From Candidatus Alkanophagales archaeon (GTDB lineage: Archaea > Halobacteriota > Syntropharchaeia > Alkanophagales > B39-G2): a stretch of 17,630 bases of DNA. How positions within the stretch are numbered: position 1 is the first letter of the stretch; each line of letters starts with the position of its first letter. This document shows positions 1 to 7,383 of the stretch, piece after piece. A program made the translations under genes and the position numbers. The stretch lies in assembly GCA_003661185.1 (NCBI GenBank), contig QMVQ01000007.1, positions 1 through 17,630 on the forward strand, given 5' to 3'. Under the pieces are notes generated by a model. It saw nothing but the letters and a program-made list of their open reading frames with translations. It searched no databases and had not been told where the DNA came from.

Positions 1-72
1 CCAAAGGAAGAGAAGAAGAAGGAGTTTGAGGAGCTTTACACGAAAGCTGGTTTTGAATTCAAAGTTGTATGA
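1..72 (+). CDS. C-terminal end of an unidentified protein (partial)
   Basis: The first 72 bases read as 23 codons and a TGA stop (70-72) in frame 1. The residues are very lysine/glutamate-rich and end in GFEFKVV. Such a charged helix followed by a short beta-strand ending is seen at the end of many enzymes, including SAM-dependent methyltransferases, but this is far too little to name a function. It lies 8 nt before the radical SAM gene that follows, so the two are probably co-transcribed. Confidence 0.6.
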   Translation, partial: PKEEKKKEFEELYTKAGFEFKVV

Positions 73-80
73 GCGGGTAA

Positions 81-1544
81 ATGATGGAAACGAAATCGTT
101 GTGCCCGGAATGTCTCAGCGTAGTCCCAGCCGAGGTGTATGAGGAAGGAGGAAAAATCTTAATAAAGAAAAGGTGTGAGGAGCACGGCGAGTTTGAGGAC
201 ATCTACTGGGCTGACGCCGCGTTATACAAAAGGTTTTCCGCATTTGAAAGCATCGGCACGGGCTTCGCAACAAGAGCAACGGAACGTGGTTGCCCTTACG
301 ACTGTGGGCTCTGCCCATCGCACAAGACTACGACGCTCCTCGCAAATATCGACGTGACGAACCGCTGTAACCAGCGGTGTCCAACGTGCTTTGCAAACGC
401 TGCCGCCACAGGGCGATTATACGAGCCTTCGCAGGACGAGATTTGGAAAATGCTTGAGGTATTGCGTTCTGAGGTTCCACCGTGTCCCGCAGTCCAGTTT
501 GCAGGCGGTGAGCCGACCGTTCGTAGCGATTTCATTGAATTCGTCAAAATGGCAAAAGAACTGGGGTTTGCCCAAATTCAGGTTGCGACGAACGGAATCA
601 TGCTTGCGAAGAGCGTGGCGTTCTGCGAGCGGCTCGTGCATGCGGGTCTTCATACCGTTTATCTGCAGTTCGATGGTGTCAAAGAAGAAGCTTATGAGAA
701 GCTGCGAGGGAGAAAGGCGCTGAAGACGAAATTAAAAGCTGTTGAGAACTGCAGGGCTGGTGGAATAAAGAGCGTAGTGCTCGTGCCGACGCTCGCAAGA
801 GGCGTGAACGACGACCAAATTGGCGACATCATCAAATACGCCGTTAAGAACTTGGACGTGGTGCGGGCGGTAAATGTTCAACCCGTATCCTTCACGGGAA
901 GAATCGATAGAAGCGAGCTTCGTAAGCTTAGAATCACAATCCCTGACTTCATAAAGCTTGTGGAGGAGCAGACGGATAACCAAATTCCAAAAGAAAGCTT
1001 TTACCCCGTGCCTGCGGTCGTCACCGTCTCAAGGTTCGTTGAAGCGTGGAAGGGAGAGCCGCAGGTCACGTTCACGGTGCACCCACATTGCGGCGCCGCC
1101 ACTTACGTGTTCATCGACGGGGGGCGACTTATTCCGATTACTGACTTCGTGGATGTCGAGGGCATCCTTGAGTTTTTGAAGGAGAAAGCAGAGGAGCTGG
1201 AACGGACGAGGCTGCCGGCGCTTGCGAAGCTGAAAGTTGCAATAAGCGCGGCGACGCAGATTAACAAGTTCATAGATGCCGAGAAGGCGCCAAGCGGCGC
1301 AGAGTCCATGCGCAAAGTTCTTGACATCCTGACGAGGGGCGACCGAGAGTCAACTGCGGAGTTCCACCGTCGCACGCTCTTCATCGGCTGCATGCATTTC
1401 ATGGATCCCTACAATTTCGACATCAAGCGTGTGCAGCGGTGCGGCATACATTACGTGACGCCTGACCTCCGCATCATCCCGTTCTGCACCTACAACACTT
1501 TACACCGAGCGGAAGTTGAAGCGAAGTTCAGTAGGGCATTGTAG
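81..1544 (+). CDS. tes: Radical SAM tetraether lipid synthase (Tes / GDGT synthase family, MJ0619-like)
   Basis: This 487-residue protein has the architecture of archaeal tetraether lipid synthase, the radical SAM enzyme that joins the phytanyl tails of two archaeols to give membrane-spanning GDGT. The N-terminus carries a rubredoxin-like metal site (C8-x2-C11 and C32-x2-H35). C71, C75 and C78 follow and could bind an auxiliary cluster. The radical SAM motif CNQRCPTC spans residues 96-103, and FAGGEPTVR is the SAM-binding GGEP segment. Further cysteines lie in VHPHCGAA, GCMHF, RCG and PFCTYN, as expected for auxiliary Fe-S clusters in the C-terminal half. Length and cysteine layout match the family as I recall it. 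The start may be ATG 81 or ATG 84; no clear Shine-Dalgarno site separates them. Another member of the broader MJ0619-like radical SAM group cannot be excluded without an alignment. The 3' end overlaps the convergent gene by 45 nt. Confidence 0.82.
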   Translation: MMETKSLCPECLSVVPAEVYEEGGKILIKKRCEEHGEFEDIYWADAALYKRFSAFESIGTGFATRATERGCPYDCGLCPSHKTTTLLANIDVTNRCNQRCPTCFANAAATGRLYEPSQDEIWKMLEVLRSEVPPCPAVQFAGGEPTVRSDFIEFVKMAKELGFAQIQVATNGIMLAKSVAFCERLVHAGLHTVYLQFDGVKEEAYEKLRGRKALKTKLKAVENCRAGGIKSVVLVPTLARGVNDDQIGDIIKYAVKNLDVVRAVNVQPVSFTGRIDRSELRKLRITIPDFIKLVEEQTDNQIPKESFYPVPAVVTVSRFVEAWKGEPQVTFTVHPHCGAATYVFIDGGRLIPITDFVDVEGILEFLKEKAEELERTRLPALAKLKVAISAATQINKFIDAEKAPSGAESMRKVLDILTRGDRESTAEFHRRTLFIGCMHFMDPYNFDIKRVQRCGIHYVTPDLRIIPFCTYNTLHRAEVEAKFSRAL

Positions 1545-2769
1545 CGCCCCCCTACCGCCCCAAACAAACTCGTATTTCTTCTTAAGTTTCGATAGACGAA
1601 CGACATGTTCGAGTTTTCCATCGGCGATGATCCTAAACGCACGCTCTATGATTCGCTTATAAAAATCACAGGAATATGGTTTTTTGAACATAATCCCGTG
1701 CTCAGCGTAAACTTCCGCCGGGCATGGTGCGCCGCAAACATTCCTGAAAACGCACTCTCTGCACCCCTCTATTCTCTCGACAATTCTTGAGCGGACGAGC
1801 TTAAAGCTTTCCGCCTCCAAGATTTCGAGCGGCGGGTCTTTGAAGACGTCTCCACCCTGGAATTCGTCGAAGCCCAAGAACTCGCCGCACGGGGAAATGT
1901 CGCACGTCAGCACTCTTGCCGCTGGTGCTATTATACCAAGTAGGATATTTGCGAAGTCAGCGAGCACTATACGCCGCCTTTGCTCGGTGAGCTTTATGCA
2001 GAGGTCCACCGCTCCCAAGAAATAGTGGGCAGCCTCCAAAGGGTCAGGACGTAATTCTCGACCGCCCGGCTGTGTCCCTCGCACCGGGTTTGCAAGGAAG
2101 ACCTGCGCATTCTTCTCATGCAGAAGTTTAACGAGCGCAGGTAGCACCTTGTAATTAACCTTTGAAATGGTCGTTATGACGTTCAGCCCCTCGTAACCTT
2201 GCAGCATTTCAAGGGCACGCATCACCGCTCTGAACTGCCCTTTGCCTCGCAAATAGTCATTCACTTCCTCAGAGGGGGCATCCAAGGAAATGCCCACGCT
2301 TATCCTCCGCTCTTTCACAAGAGCGGCATCGTCTTCGTCAAAAAGGATGCCATTCGTCTGAATGCCGAAGTTCGTATCTTTATGCCGTTCTACAACCTCC
2401 CACAATGTCTTTTTCATGAGCAGCGGCTCACTTCCGTGAAAAACTATCGTCCCACTGACGCCGAAATGGTCAAAAATATCTTCTGCCTTTGAGACAACGG
2501 CGTCGAGCTGCGCGTAGCTCATGCTCGCCCCTCGGCGGCGAAGCCGCTCCGTAGCAGTAGGAGCAGTTGGCATTGCAGGCATCGGTTGGGTTCACGTAAA
2601 CGGCAGTCGGCACGACGCTGAAACGAACGTTCTTGAGCTCTTCACAAAGCTCTTTTCGAACCCTTTTATATAGCTCCTCCAGCTTCTCCTCTACGCCTGC
2701 ACCGCAGTTGTCTACGATTGCCCAGAAGAGGCAATCAGGGTCGATTTTTAGGATGATGTTGCTGCTAAT
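1500..2769 (-). pseudogene. SPASM-type radical SAM protein, frameshifted
   Basis: The open frame from 2582 to 1500 (360 codons) holds the body of a radical SAM enzyme: HGSEPLL (SAM-binding GGEP equivalent), IQTNGILF, ISLDAP, and a SPASM-like tail with C-x2-C-x5-C-x3-C (CRECVFRNVCGAPC) plus a later SCDF cysteine. It lacks the CxxxCxxC motif. That motif is present just upstream in another frame (PTDACNANCSYCYGA, about 2592-2548). The two halves join if one base is removed near 2520-2532. The upstream frame also lacks ATG, GTG or TTG at the expected place: the residues following the Shine-Dalgarno begin at ATT (2769-2767). A downstream GTG at 2613 could restart translation. Relatives with SPASM domains often modify peptides or proteins; the substrate here is unknown. 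It could be a real pseudogene or an assembly or base error. The far C-terminus overlaps the tetraether synthase gene. Confidence 0.75.
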
Positions 2770-2771
2770 CC

Positions 2772-2786
2772 CCTCCTTTAAGGAGG
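2772..2786 (-). promoter_or_regulatory. Shine-Dalgarno site inside a hairpin
   Basis: CCTCCTT-T-AAGGAGG on the plus strand is a perfect inverted repeat. Read on the minus strand, its 3' arm is the ribosome binding site AAGGAGG of the broken radical SAM gene, and its 5' arm is an exact anti-Shine-Dalgarno. A transcript covering both arms could hide the site (6 bp stem with a 3-nt loop). Confidence 0.45.
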
Positions 2787-2810
2787 CAGCAGGGGAAGGG
2801 GGTAGGAAAA

Positions 2811-2819
2811 GTATTTAAG
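2811..2819. promoter_or_regulatory. TATA-like element readable on both strands
   Basis: GTATTTAAG is AT-rich and near-symmetric. On the minus strand (CTTAAATAC) it would start transcription at about 2788, just upstream of the radical SAM ribosome binding site. On the plus strand it would start RNA at about 2841, immediately before the first hairpin of the candidate structured RNA. Confidence 0.45.
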
Positions 2820-2840
2820 TAGAAAGATTCTAAGAACATA

Positions 2841-2990
2841 CTGAAGCGAGCCGTGGGCTATATGCTCACGGTAGGGGCTGTGTGCTCAGCCCGACGGGGA
2901 GCGCCGCAGCAATCGGCACACTCCCCAACCTCGTCCGGTGGATGCCCTCAATGGAGGGAGGAGGTCACAACGGGGAATCTTCCCCGTGCA
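2841..2990 (+). ncRNA. Candidate structured RNA (five consecutive hairpins)
   Basis: No convincing protein is encoded here. The plus strand can form: CCGTGGGC/GCTCACGG with a TATAT loop (2851-2871); GGGCTG/CAGCCC with a 6-nt loop (2875-2892); GGGGAG/CTCCCC enclosing GCCG/CGGC (2896-2926); CCCTC/GAGGG with an AATG loop (2945-2958); and CGGGGA/TCCCCG (2971-2986). A TATA-like box lies about 25-30 nt upstream at 2811-2819. I do not recognise RNase P (no GAGGAAAGTCC-type core), SRP RNA (no helix-8 GGAAGG loop) or a known riboswitch core. The 3' hairpin overlaps the last codons of the convergent riboflavin gene. The strand is inferred from the TATA position only. Confidence 0.4.
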
Positions 2991-3762
2991 TCACAAATGC
3001 GTCAGTCTTCCCTTGCCCTCCCCTTCGCACTCGAACCTGACCGTCACAACCATATTTTCTCTTTTCGTCGTGCTGCCGCGCGCCGGCTGCTAAAACACGC
3101 CACTTCAACAAAACGCCTTCATCGAGCGGCTCAACGCCCAAAAGCTCTAACTTCAAAAAATTATCCTTGAAGCCCTCGCCGTCCACGAGCGTCGGCGCAT
3201 TCACGCCGCCGATTATCATATTGCCAACGAAGACGTAAAGCTCGTCCACGAGTCCCTGCGAGAGGAGCGACCAGTTCAGCGTGGCGCCGCCCTCTACCAT
3301 AAGTCGGCGGACGCCGTAACGCTGTCGGAGCGTGCGGAGGAGCACCGCCAAATCAACTTTCTCGGCGCCGCAAACGACCACGTCAGCTTTCTTCTGCAGA
3401 GCCTTGACACGCTCCGCTGGCGCTCGCTTCGAGACCGCCACCAGCCGCCTTCCTGCACCCTTATTCAGGATTTCTGCGTTTAGGGGCGTTCTCGCCCTGC
3501 TGTCCGCGACGACGCGTAACGGGTTCTCGTCTTTGCCTGCTTTTTTCCGCTCGGCACGCCGCCGCTCCGCCTTCACTGTCAGCGAGGGGTCATCTGCGAG
3601 AACGGTACCGATGCCGACGAGCACGGCGTCGCTGCTCGCCCTTAAGGAGTCAACACGCTCGAGGTCTTTAGCGCCGCTGATTCTCACCTGCCGCCGCTCG
3701 CACGTCGAGATCTTGCCGTCGGCGCTCATCGCCGCATTTATGAAGACGAATGGTTTTTTCAT
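2965..3762 (-). CDS. arfC: 2,5-diamino-6-ribosylamino-4(3H)-pyrimidinone 5'-phosphate reductase (archaeal RibD-type)
   Basis: The product is the archaeal riboflavin-pathway reductase, which reduces the ribosyl side chain to ribityl with NAD(P)H. Family signatures are NAAMSADGKIS (residues 9-19), SDAVLVGIGTVLADDPSL (44-61), NPLRVVADSRARTPL (80-94) and MVEGGATLNWSLL (155-167), followed by VDELYVFVGNMIIGG. ATG 3762 was chosen because MKKPFVFINA is the usual beginning; the open frame extends 84 codons further upstream, but that part is unlike the family. A cttaaag element at 3784-3790 lies about 25 nt upstream, so the mRNA is probably leaderless. Family members normally end near LLKWRV (residue 223). 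Here a basic, low-similarity tail of about 42 residues follows, possibly from loss of the original stop. It diverges from the glycosyltransferase gene. Confidence 0.88.
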   Translation of the reverse strand: MKKPFVFINAAMSADGKISTCERRQVRISGAKDLERVDSLRASSDAVLVGIGTVLADDPSLTVKAERRRAERKKAGKDENPLRVVADSRARTPLNAEILNKGAGRRLVAVSKRAPAERVKALQKKADVVVCGAEKVDLAVLLRTLRQRYGVRRLMVEGGATLNWSLLSQGLVDELYVFVGNMIIGGVNAPTLVDGEGFKDNFLKLELLGVEPLDEGVLLKWRVLAAGARQHDEKRKYGCDGQVRVRRGGQGKTDAFVMHGEDSPL

Positions 3763-3783
3763 GAAAATGGGTTGGCGTCCGCA

Positions 3784-3790
3784 CTTAAAG
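3784..3790. promoter_or_regulatory. TATA-like element in the arfC/glycosyltransferase divergent region
   Basis: CTTAAAG is nearly symmetric and centred 25 nt from the arfC ATG at 3762, the spacing expected for a leaderless archaeal transcript. On the plus strand it could also serve the glycosyltransferase gene, giving a leader of roughly 28 nt. A weaker candidate for that gene, AGTAATATG, lies at 3808-3816. Confidence 0.45.
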
Positions 3791-3841
3791 ACTCGGCTAA
3801 CCGAAAGAGTAATATGGGGGCTGAAAAGAACAACACAAAGC

Positions 3842-4951
3842 ATGGATGGCTGCGGCGTCAGTGTAGTCATTCCCGTATACAAAGGCTCAGAACTTCTTGA
3901 TGACCTCCTGCGCAGCCTAATGGAGCAGAGCGTGCGGGCGGAGGTCATCGTTGTCGCCGATGAGCCGACTGCGGAGACGTTAAGCACAGTGCGCAAATAC
4001 TCCGTGAAGCTCATCGTGAACGAAAATAGACGTGGGAAAGTTTACGCTTTGAACGCCGGCGCAAGAGAGGCAAAAGGCGACATTTTGGTATTCCTTGATG
4101 CTGACACTAAGGTGGAGAGAGATTTTTTGAAAAACATTATAGAGGAGATGAGAGAAACTTCTATATTGGATGTTAAGAAGAGGATTTTGTGCGACGGGCT
4201 ACTTTCGAGGCTTGTGAACATCGATTATTTCAACATGTATATATCATCGCTTTTTTCGACAAAATTTAACACTTGCATGGGCTTGAACGGCGCATGCATC
4301 GCAGTGAGAAGGGAAGACTTCTTCAAGCTTGGTGGTTTCAGACGGACAATCACCGAAGACGTTGACCTCGGCATCCGGGCGGCGATGAGTGGGGTGTCAG
4401 TGAAAACCGCAAGAAAAGCTTACGTCCTCACGCAGCCGCCCCGAAGCTGGCGGGAATGGTATAGGCAGCGGGGAAGATGGGCGGTCGGCGGCGCCCTATG
4501 CGTGCTCGAATACTTCAAATTCATAATAAGGAAACCTAAGGTTTGGTCTTTCATCATAATGATGCATTACCCTGCCATGATTCACTTCTTCGCATCCGTG
4601 ATGATTCCCGACAACTTAGTATACGGATTCCTTTCTCTCATCATTTTAATGCTCTTTTTGCTGAAGCTTCCGGTGTTATTGGTGCTTCCTGCCCTTTTCT
4701 TCCTTTCCTTTAGCCTCGTAATCCTGAAAGGCATGCTCGCCGCGCTGATAACGTTCTCGGTGTGGATGTGCGCAACCGCCTTAGGTTTTAGGATTACAAA
4801 ATGGGGCAGCGATGTCAAGCCTTACGACTTTTTGGCGTATTATTTCATATACTCGCCCCTCTGGCTCTTCGTGAGTGCCAAGAGCCTCGCAAAAGTCGGC
4901 ATGGCAACTCTTAAGGGTAAAGAAATAGAAGTGAAAAACTGGAAGGTTTAG
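3842..4951 (+). CDS. Membrane-anchored family 2 glycosyltransferase
   Basis: This 369-residue protein has an N-terminal GT-A domain: VVIPVYKGSE (residues 8-17), the metal-binding DAD at 86-88, the catalytic-base region TEDVDLG (171-177) and QRGRW at 209-213, the QxxRW signature of processive family 2 enzymes such as cellulose, chitin or hyaluronan synthases. About three or four hydrophobic segments follow (roughly 235-255, 260-312, 328-348), so the catalytic domain should sit at the cytoplasmic face of the membrane. It probably makes or extends a surface or lipid-linked glycan; donor and acceptor cannot be read from the sequence. ATG 3842 (MDGCGVSVVIPVY) was chosen although the frame is open far upstream, because that part lies antisense to arfC and lacks similarity. 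ATG 3767 is an alternative. It heads a plus-strand run with the MoaD-like, aspartate kinase and RNase HII genes. Confidence 0.85.
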   Translation: MDGCGVSVVIPVYKGSELLDDLLRSLMEQSVRAEVIVVADEPTAETLSTVRKYSVKLIVNENRRGKVYALNAGAREAKGDILVFLDADTKVERDFLKNIIEEMRETSILDVKKRILCDGLLSRLVNIDYFNMYISSLFSTKFNTCMGLNGACIAVRREDFFKLGGFRRTITEDVDLGIRAAMSGVSVKTARKAYVLTQPPRSWREWYRQRGRWAVGGALCVLEYFKFIIRKPKVWSFIIMMHYPAMIHFFASVMIPDNLVYGFLSLIILMLFLLKLPVLLVLPALFFLSFSLVILKGMLAALITFSVWMCATALGFRITKWGSDVKPYDFLAYYFIYSPLWLFVSAKSLAKVGMATLKGKEIEVKNWKV

Positions 4952-4999
4952 CGAGCACCGCTGCGTTGACGCATGGAGCGAGATTGTGGGGTGAGATGT

Positions 5000-5278
5000 G
5001 TGAGAGTGAAAGTGCGGATGTTTGCGATGTTCAGGGAGATGACGGGGGAGAAAGAGGTGACATTAAAGCTTGACGACGGCAGTAGCGTTCGAGACGTATT
5101 GGAGAGGCTTTGTGGGGTCTATGGCATTTATGATAAACTTTTTGACGCTAATGGAAATCTAAAAGAGTATATTCATGTCCTGAAAAATGGTAGACACATC
5201 AATTTCGTAGGTGGGCTCGCCGCAAAGGTAGAGGACGGCGACGAGCTTGCGATATTCCCGCCCGCCGCCGGCGGCTGA
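5000..5278 (+). CDS. MoaD/ThiS-like ubiquitin-fold sulfur carrier (SAMP-like)
   Basis: A 92-residue beta-grasp protein: VKVRMFAMFREMTG at the start, LKLDDGSSVRDVLERL in the middle, VEDGDELAIFPPAAGG at the end. The C-terminal GG (residues 91-92) is the group that an E1-like enzyme adenylates in MoaD, ThiS and archaeal SAMP proteins. It may act as sulfur donor for molybdopterin or tRNA thiolation, or as a protein modifier; context does not decide. The start was set at GTG 5000 because GGGGTGA (4987-4993) is well placed before it and MoaD proteins begin this way. ATG 4973 and GTG 4991 are in-frame alternatives. It ends 9 nt before the aspartate kinase frame. Confidence 0.85.
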   Translation: MRVKVRMFAMFREMTGEKEVTLKLDDGSSVRDVLERLCGVYGIYDKLFDANGNLKEYIHVLKNGRHINFVGGLAAKVEDGDELAIFPPAAGG

Positions 5279-5287
5279 GCTGTTAAG

Positions 5288-6700
5288 GTGATTGAGGTGG
5301 TGGAGTTGAGGCTGGTGATGAAGTTTGGGGGCGTCGCAGTTGCGGACGGGCAGCGGATACGGAGAGTGGGCGAGCTTGTCCGCCGCTTTAAGAGCGAGGC
5401 GCACGAAATAGTGGTCGTGACCTCGGCGCTCTCGGGCGTCACGGACTTGCTGTTCAAAAACGCGGAGCGCATCGCCACAGAGACAAAAACGGAGCTCATC
5501 GAGGAATTCGTAGAGGAGCTACGAAGACGACACGTGCGGGCAGCGGAGGAAGCTATCGACGACAAGGACGTATTGAACAGCGTCATCAACGAGCTTGAAA
5601 GGCGGTTGGGCGACTTAGAGAAAGCCCTGCGGGGTATATGCTTGTTAGGAGAGCTAACGAAGCGTTCTCTTGATTACATTACGTCTTCGGGTGAGCGGCT
5701 TTCTGCCCCACTCCTTGCGGGCGTGCTTGAGTCCTTGAGAATAAACTCCGTGCACCTCACCGGCGGTGAAGCTGGCATCATCACGAACGACGACTTCGGA
5801 AACGCTCAGCCCGTGGACGGCGTGGAGAGCATCATCGCCGGGCGGATACTGCCACTGCTCAGAGAGGGACAGGTGCCCGTGGTCGCCGGCTACATCGGTG
5901 AGACGGAAAGCGGCGTGGTCACGACACTCGGCAGGGGCGGCTCGGATTACACCGCCACGATAATCGGCGCCGCAATAAAAGCAGACGAGATTTGGCTCTG
6001 GAAGGACACCGAGGGCATCATGACCGCCGACCCAAGAATCGTGCCGAACGCCTGTAAGATTCCGACGCTCTCCTACGTCGAAGCAATGGAACTTTCGTAT
6101 TTCGGAGCTTCGATTCTCCATCCGAGAGCGATGCTACCAGTAATCCGCAATGAAATCCCGGTGCGTGTCAAGAACCTCTGTGACCCTGATGACGAGGGCA
6201 CGCTCATCTGGAAGGAGCCGGAGCGAGAGCGTGTCGTGAAGGCAATCACACTGATAAAGGACGTTGCGATAATAAACGTTGCGGGAACCGGCATAACGAG
6301 CATTTCAGACGTCGCCGCCCGCGTATTTTCAAGCCTCGCCGCCAAGAACGTCAACATTATAATGGTATCACAAGGTAGCTCTGAAAGGACGATTTCTATC
6401 GTTGTTGACGGTGCGCAGCTCAGGGAAGCGCTTGATGCGCTCCGTAACATGAACGGGAACGTAATAAAGGATTTCTACTTCAATCCCGACGTTTGCGCCA
6501 TCGGCGTCGTCGGCGCCGGCATGGCGGGCACGCCCGGCGTCGCCGGACGTGTGTTCTCAGCACTCGGTGAGAGGGGTATCAGCATCATTATGATTGCGCA
6601 GGGCAGCTCCGAATACAATATTTCGTTTGTAGTCAGAAAGGACGACGCCTACGAGGCTGTAAGGGCAATCCACGACGCCTTTGGGCTTGCGCAGAAATGA
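5288..6700 (+). CDS. lysC: Aspartate kinase with two ACT domains
   Basis: Aspartate kinase phosphorylates aspartate as the first step toward lysine, threonine, methionine and homoserine. Visible signatures (numbered from GTG 5288): KFGG at 12-15, TSSGERLSAPLLAG (132-145), TGGEAGIITND (158-168), GYIGETESG, TLGRGGSDYTA (213-223), KDTEGIMTADPR (239-250). Two ACT domains occupy about 325-395 and 400-468, each with the ligand-binding QGSSE element (362-366 and 438-443), so feedback inhibition by lysine or threonine is likely. The usual KFGGTSV is KFGGVAV here. The start is uncertain: GTG 5288 is the longest, TTG 5306 has GAGGTG upstream and gives MRLVMKFGG as in relatives, and ATG 5318 is the shortest plausible one. 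The stop codon overlaps the RNase HII start (ATGA). Confidence 0.93.
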   Translation: MIEVVELRLVMKFGGVAVADGQRIRRVGELVRRFKSEAHEIVVVTSALSGVTDLLFKNAERIATETKTELIEEFVEELRRRHVRAAEEAIDDKDVLNSVINELERRLGDLEKALRGICLLGELTKRSLDYITSSGERLSAPLLAGVLESLRINSVHLTGGEAGIITNDDFGNAQPVDGVESIIAGRILPLLREGQVPVVAGYIGETESGVVTTLGRGGSDYTATIIGAAIKADEIWLWKDTEGIMTADPRIVPNACKIPTLSYVEAMELSYFGASILHPRAMLPVIRNEIPVRVKNLCDPDDEGTLIWKEPERERVVKAITLIKDVAIINVAGTGITSISDVAARVFSSLAAKNVNIIMVSQGSSERTISIVVDGAQLREALDALRNMNGNVIKDFYFNPDVCAIGVVGAGMAGTPGVAGRVFSALGERGISIIMIAQGSSEYNISFVVRKDDAYEAVRAIHDAFGLAQK

Positions 6701-7359
6701 GGGTCGTGGGCGTTGACGAGGCGGGACGGGGTCCTGTGATAGGCTCGATGTTCGTTGCCGGCGTCGTGTACACGACTGCGCTCGAACAATTAGGCATAAA
6801 AGACTCTAAGAAGTTGAGCGCTAAGAGACGAGAGGCGCTGGCGAGGGAGATAGAGACGCTCACGGAGGTTTACGTGCTTGAGGTATCTCCTGCGGAAATA
6901 GACAAGTTGCGGGAGCGGATGACTATGAACGATATCGCCGTCCTTTACTTCTCTGCCGTTTTAGACCATCTCAATCCTGATGTTGCGTTCGTGGACGCTG
7001 CCGACGTGAACCCGCAGCGGTTCGCAAAGCGGCTGCAAGAACGTCTTCGCCCTCAGAGACCCAAGATAATCGCAGAGCACGGCGCCGACGAGAAATACGT
7101 GGTGGTGGGCGCCGCTTCCATCGTCGCAAAAGTGCGGCGGGATGCTTCCATAAGAGAGCTTGAGAAGAAAATAGGCGAGAGGATAGGCAGCGGTTATCCC
7201 TCCGACCCGATAACCAAAGAATTTCTGAAAAAGGTAGTATTAAAGGATTTTTTGGAGCAGGGGGAGCTACCATCATACGTAAGAGCTTCATGGAAGACTG
7301 CCAAAGAGCTTCTCAAAAACAAGGTTCAAAGACCACAATACAGAGCAAGTTATATATAA
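6697..7359 (+). CDS. rnhB: Ribonuclease HII
   Basis: RNase HII cuts the RNA strand of RNA-DNA hybrids, removing primers and single misincorporated ribonucleotides. The N-terminus GVDEAGRGPVIGSM has the family signature, with catalytic D7 and E8. FVDAADV supplies D100 and HGADEKY supplies D131. KDSKKLS and VGAASIVAKVRRD are further conserved segments. Length (220 residues) is normal for archaeal enzymes. Its ATG overlaps the TGA of aspartate kinase (ATGA, 6697-6700), so translation is probably coupled. The last codons contain the TATA box of the TFB gene. Confidence 0.96.
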   Translation: MRVVGVDEAGRGPVIGSMFVAGVVYTTALEQLGIKDSKKLSAKRREALAREIETLTEVYVLEVSPAEIDKLRERMTMNDIAVLYFSAVLDHLNPDVAFVDAADVNPQRFAKRLQERLRPQRPKIIAEHGADEKYVVVGAASIVAKVRRDASIRELEKKIGERIGSGYPSDPITKEFLKKVVLKDFLEQGELPSYVRASWKTAKELLKNKVQRPQYRASYI

Positions 7360-7361
7360 AA
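7350..7361 (+). promoter_or_regulatory. TATA box of the tfb gene
   Basis: TTATATATAAAA overlaps the stop codon of rnhB. The expected start of transcription lies near 7380, leaving a leader with a strong GGAGGTG site at 7384-7390. A second AT-rich element, ATATAAAAG at 7371-7379, would start RNA near 7400 and give an almost leaderless message. Two promoters for TFB are therefore possible. Confidence 0.6.
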
Positions 7362-7383
7362 TTAACGCACATATAAAAGTAAC

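Noticed and set aside
1605..2492. Several plus-strand frames of 60-97 codons inside the SPASM radical SAM gene
   Set aside because: They are antisense to a strongly recognisable protein and have no own features.
2841..2990. RNase P RNA, SRP RNA or FMN/cobalamin riboswitch
   Set aside because: The diagnostic conserved cores of these RNAs were looked for by eye and not found; the region is therefore only called a candidate structured RNA.
3005..3067. 20-codon minus-strand ATG frame inside the arfC tail
   Set aside because: It starts shortly after the position where arfC would normally stop, but it is very short and has no ribosome binding site.
2853..3170. 105-codon plus-strand open frame across the hairpin region
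   Set aside because: No recognisable protein features; it overlaps the 3' end of arfC on the other strand and contains the hairpins. Judged a by-chance frame.
3332..3841. 170-codon upstream extension of the glycosyltransferase frame
   Set aside because: It is the antisense of arfC, arginine/serine-rich and without family similarity; the GT2 domain begins directly after ATG 3842.
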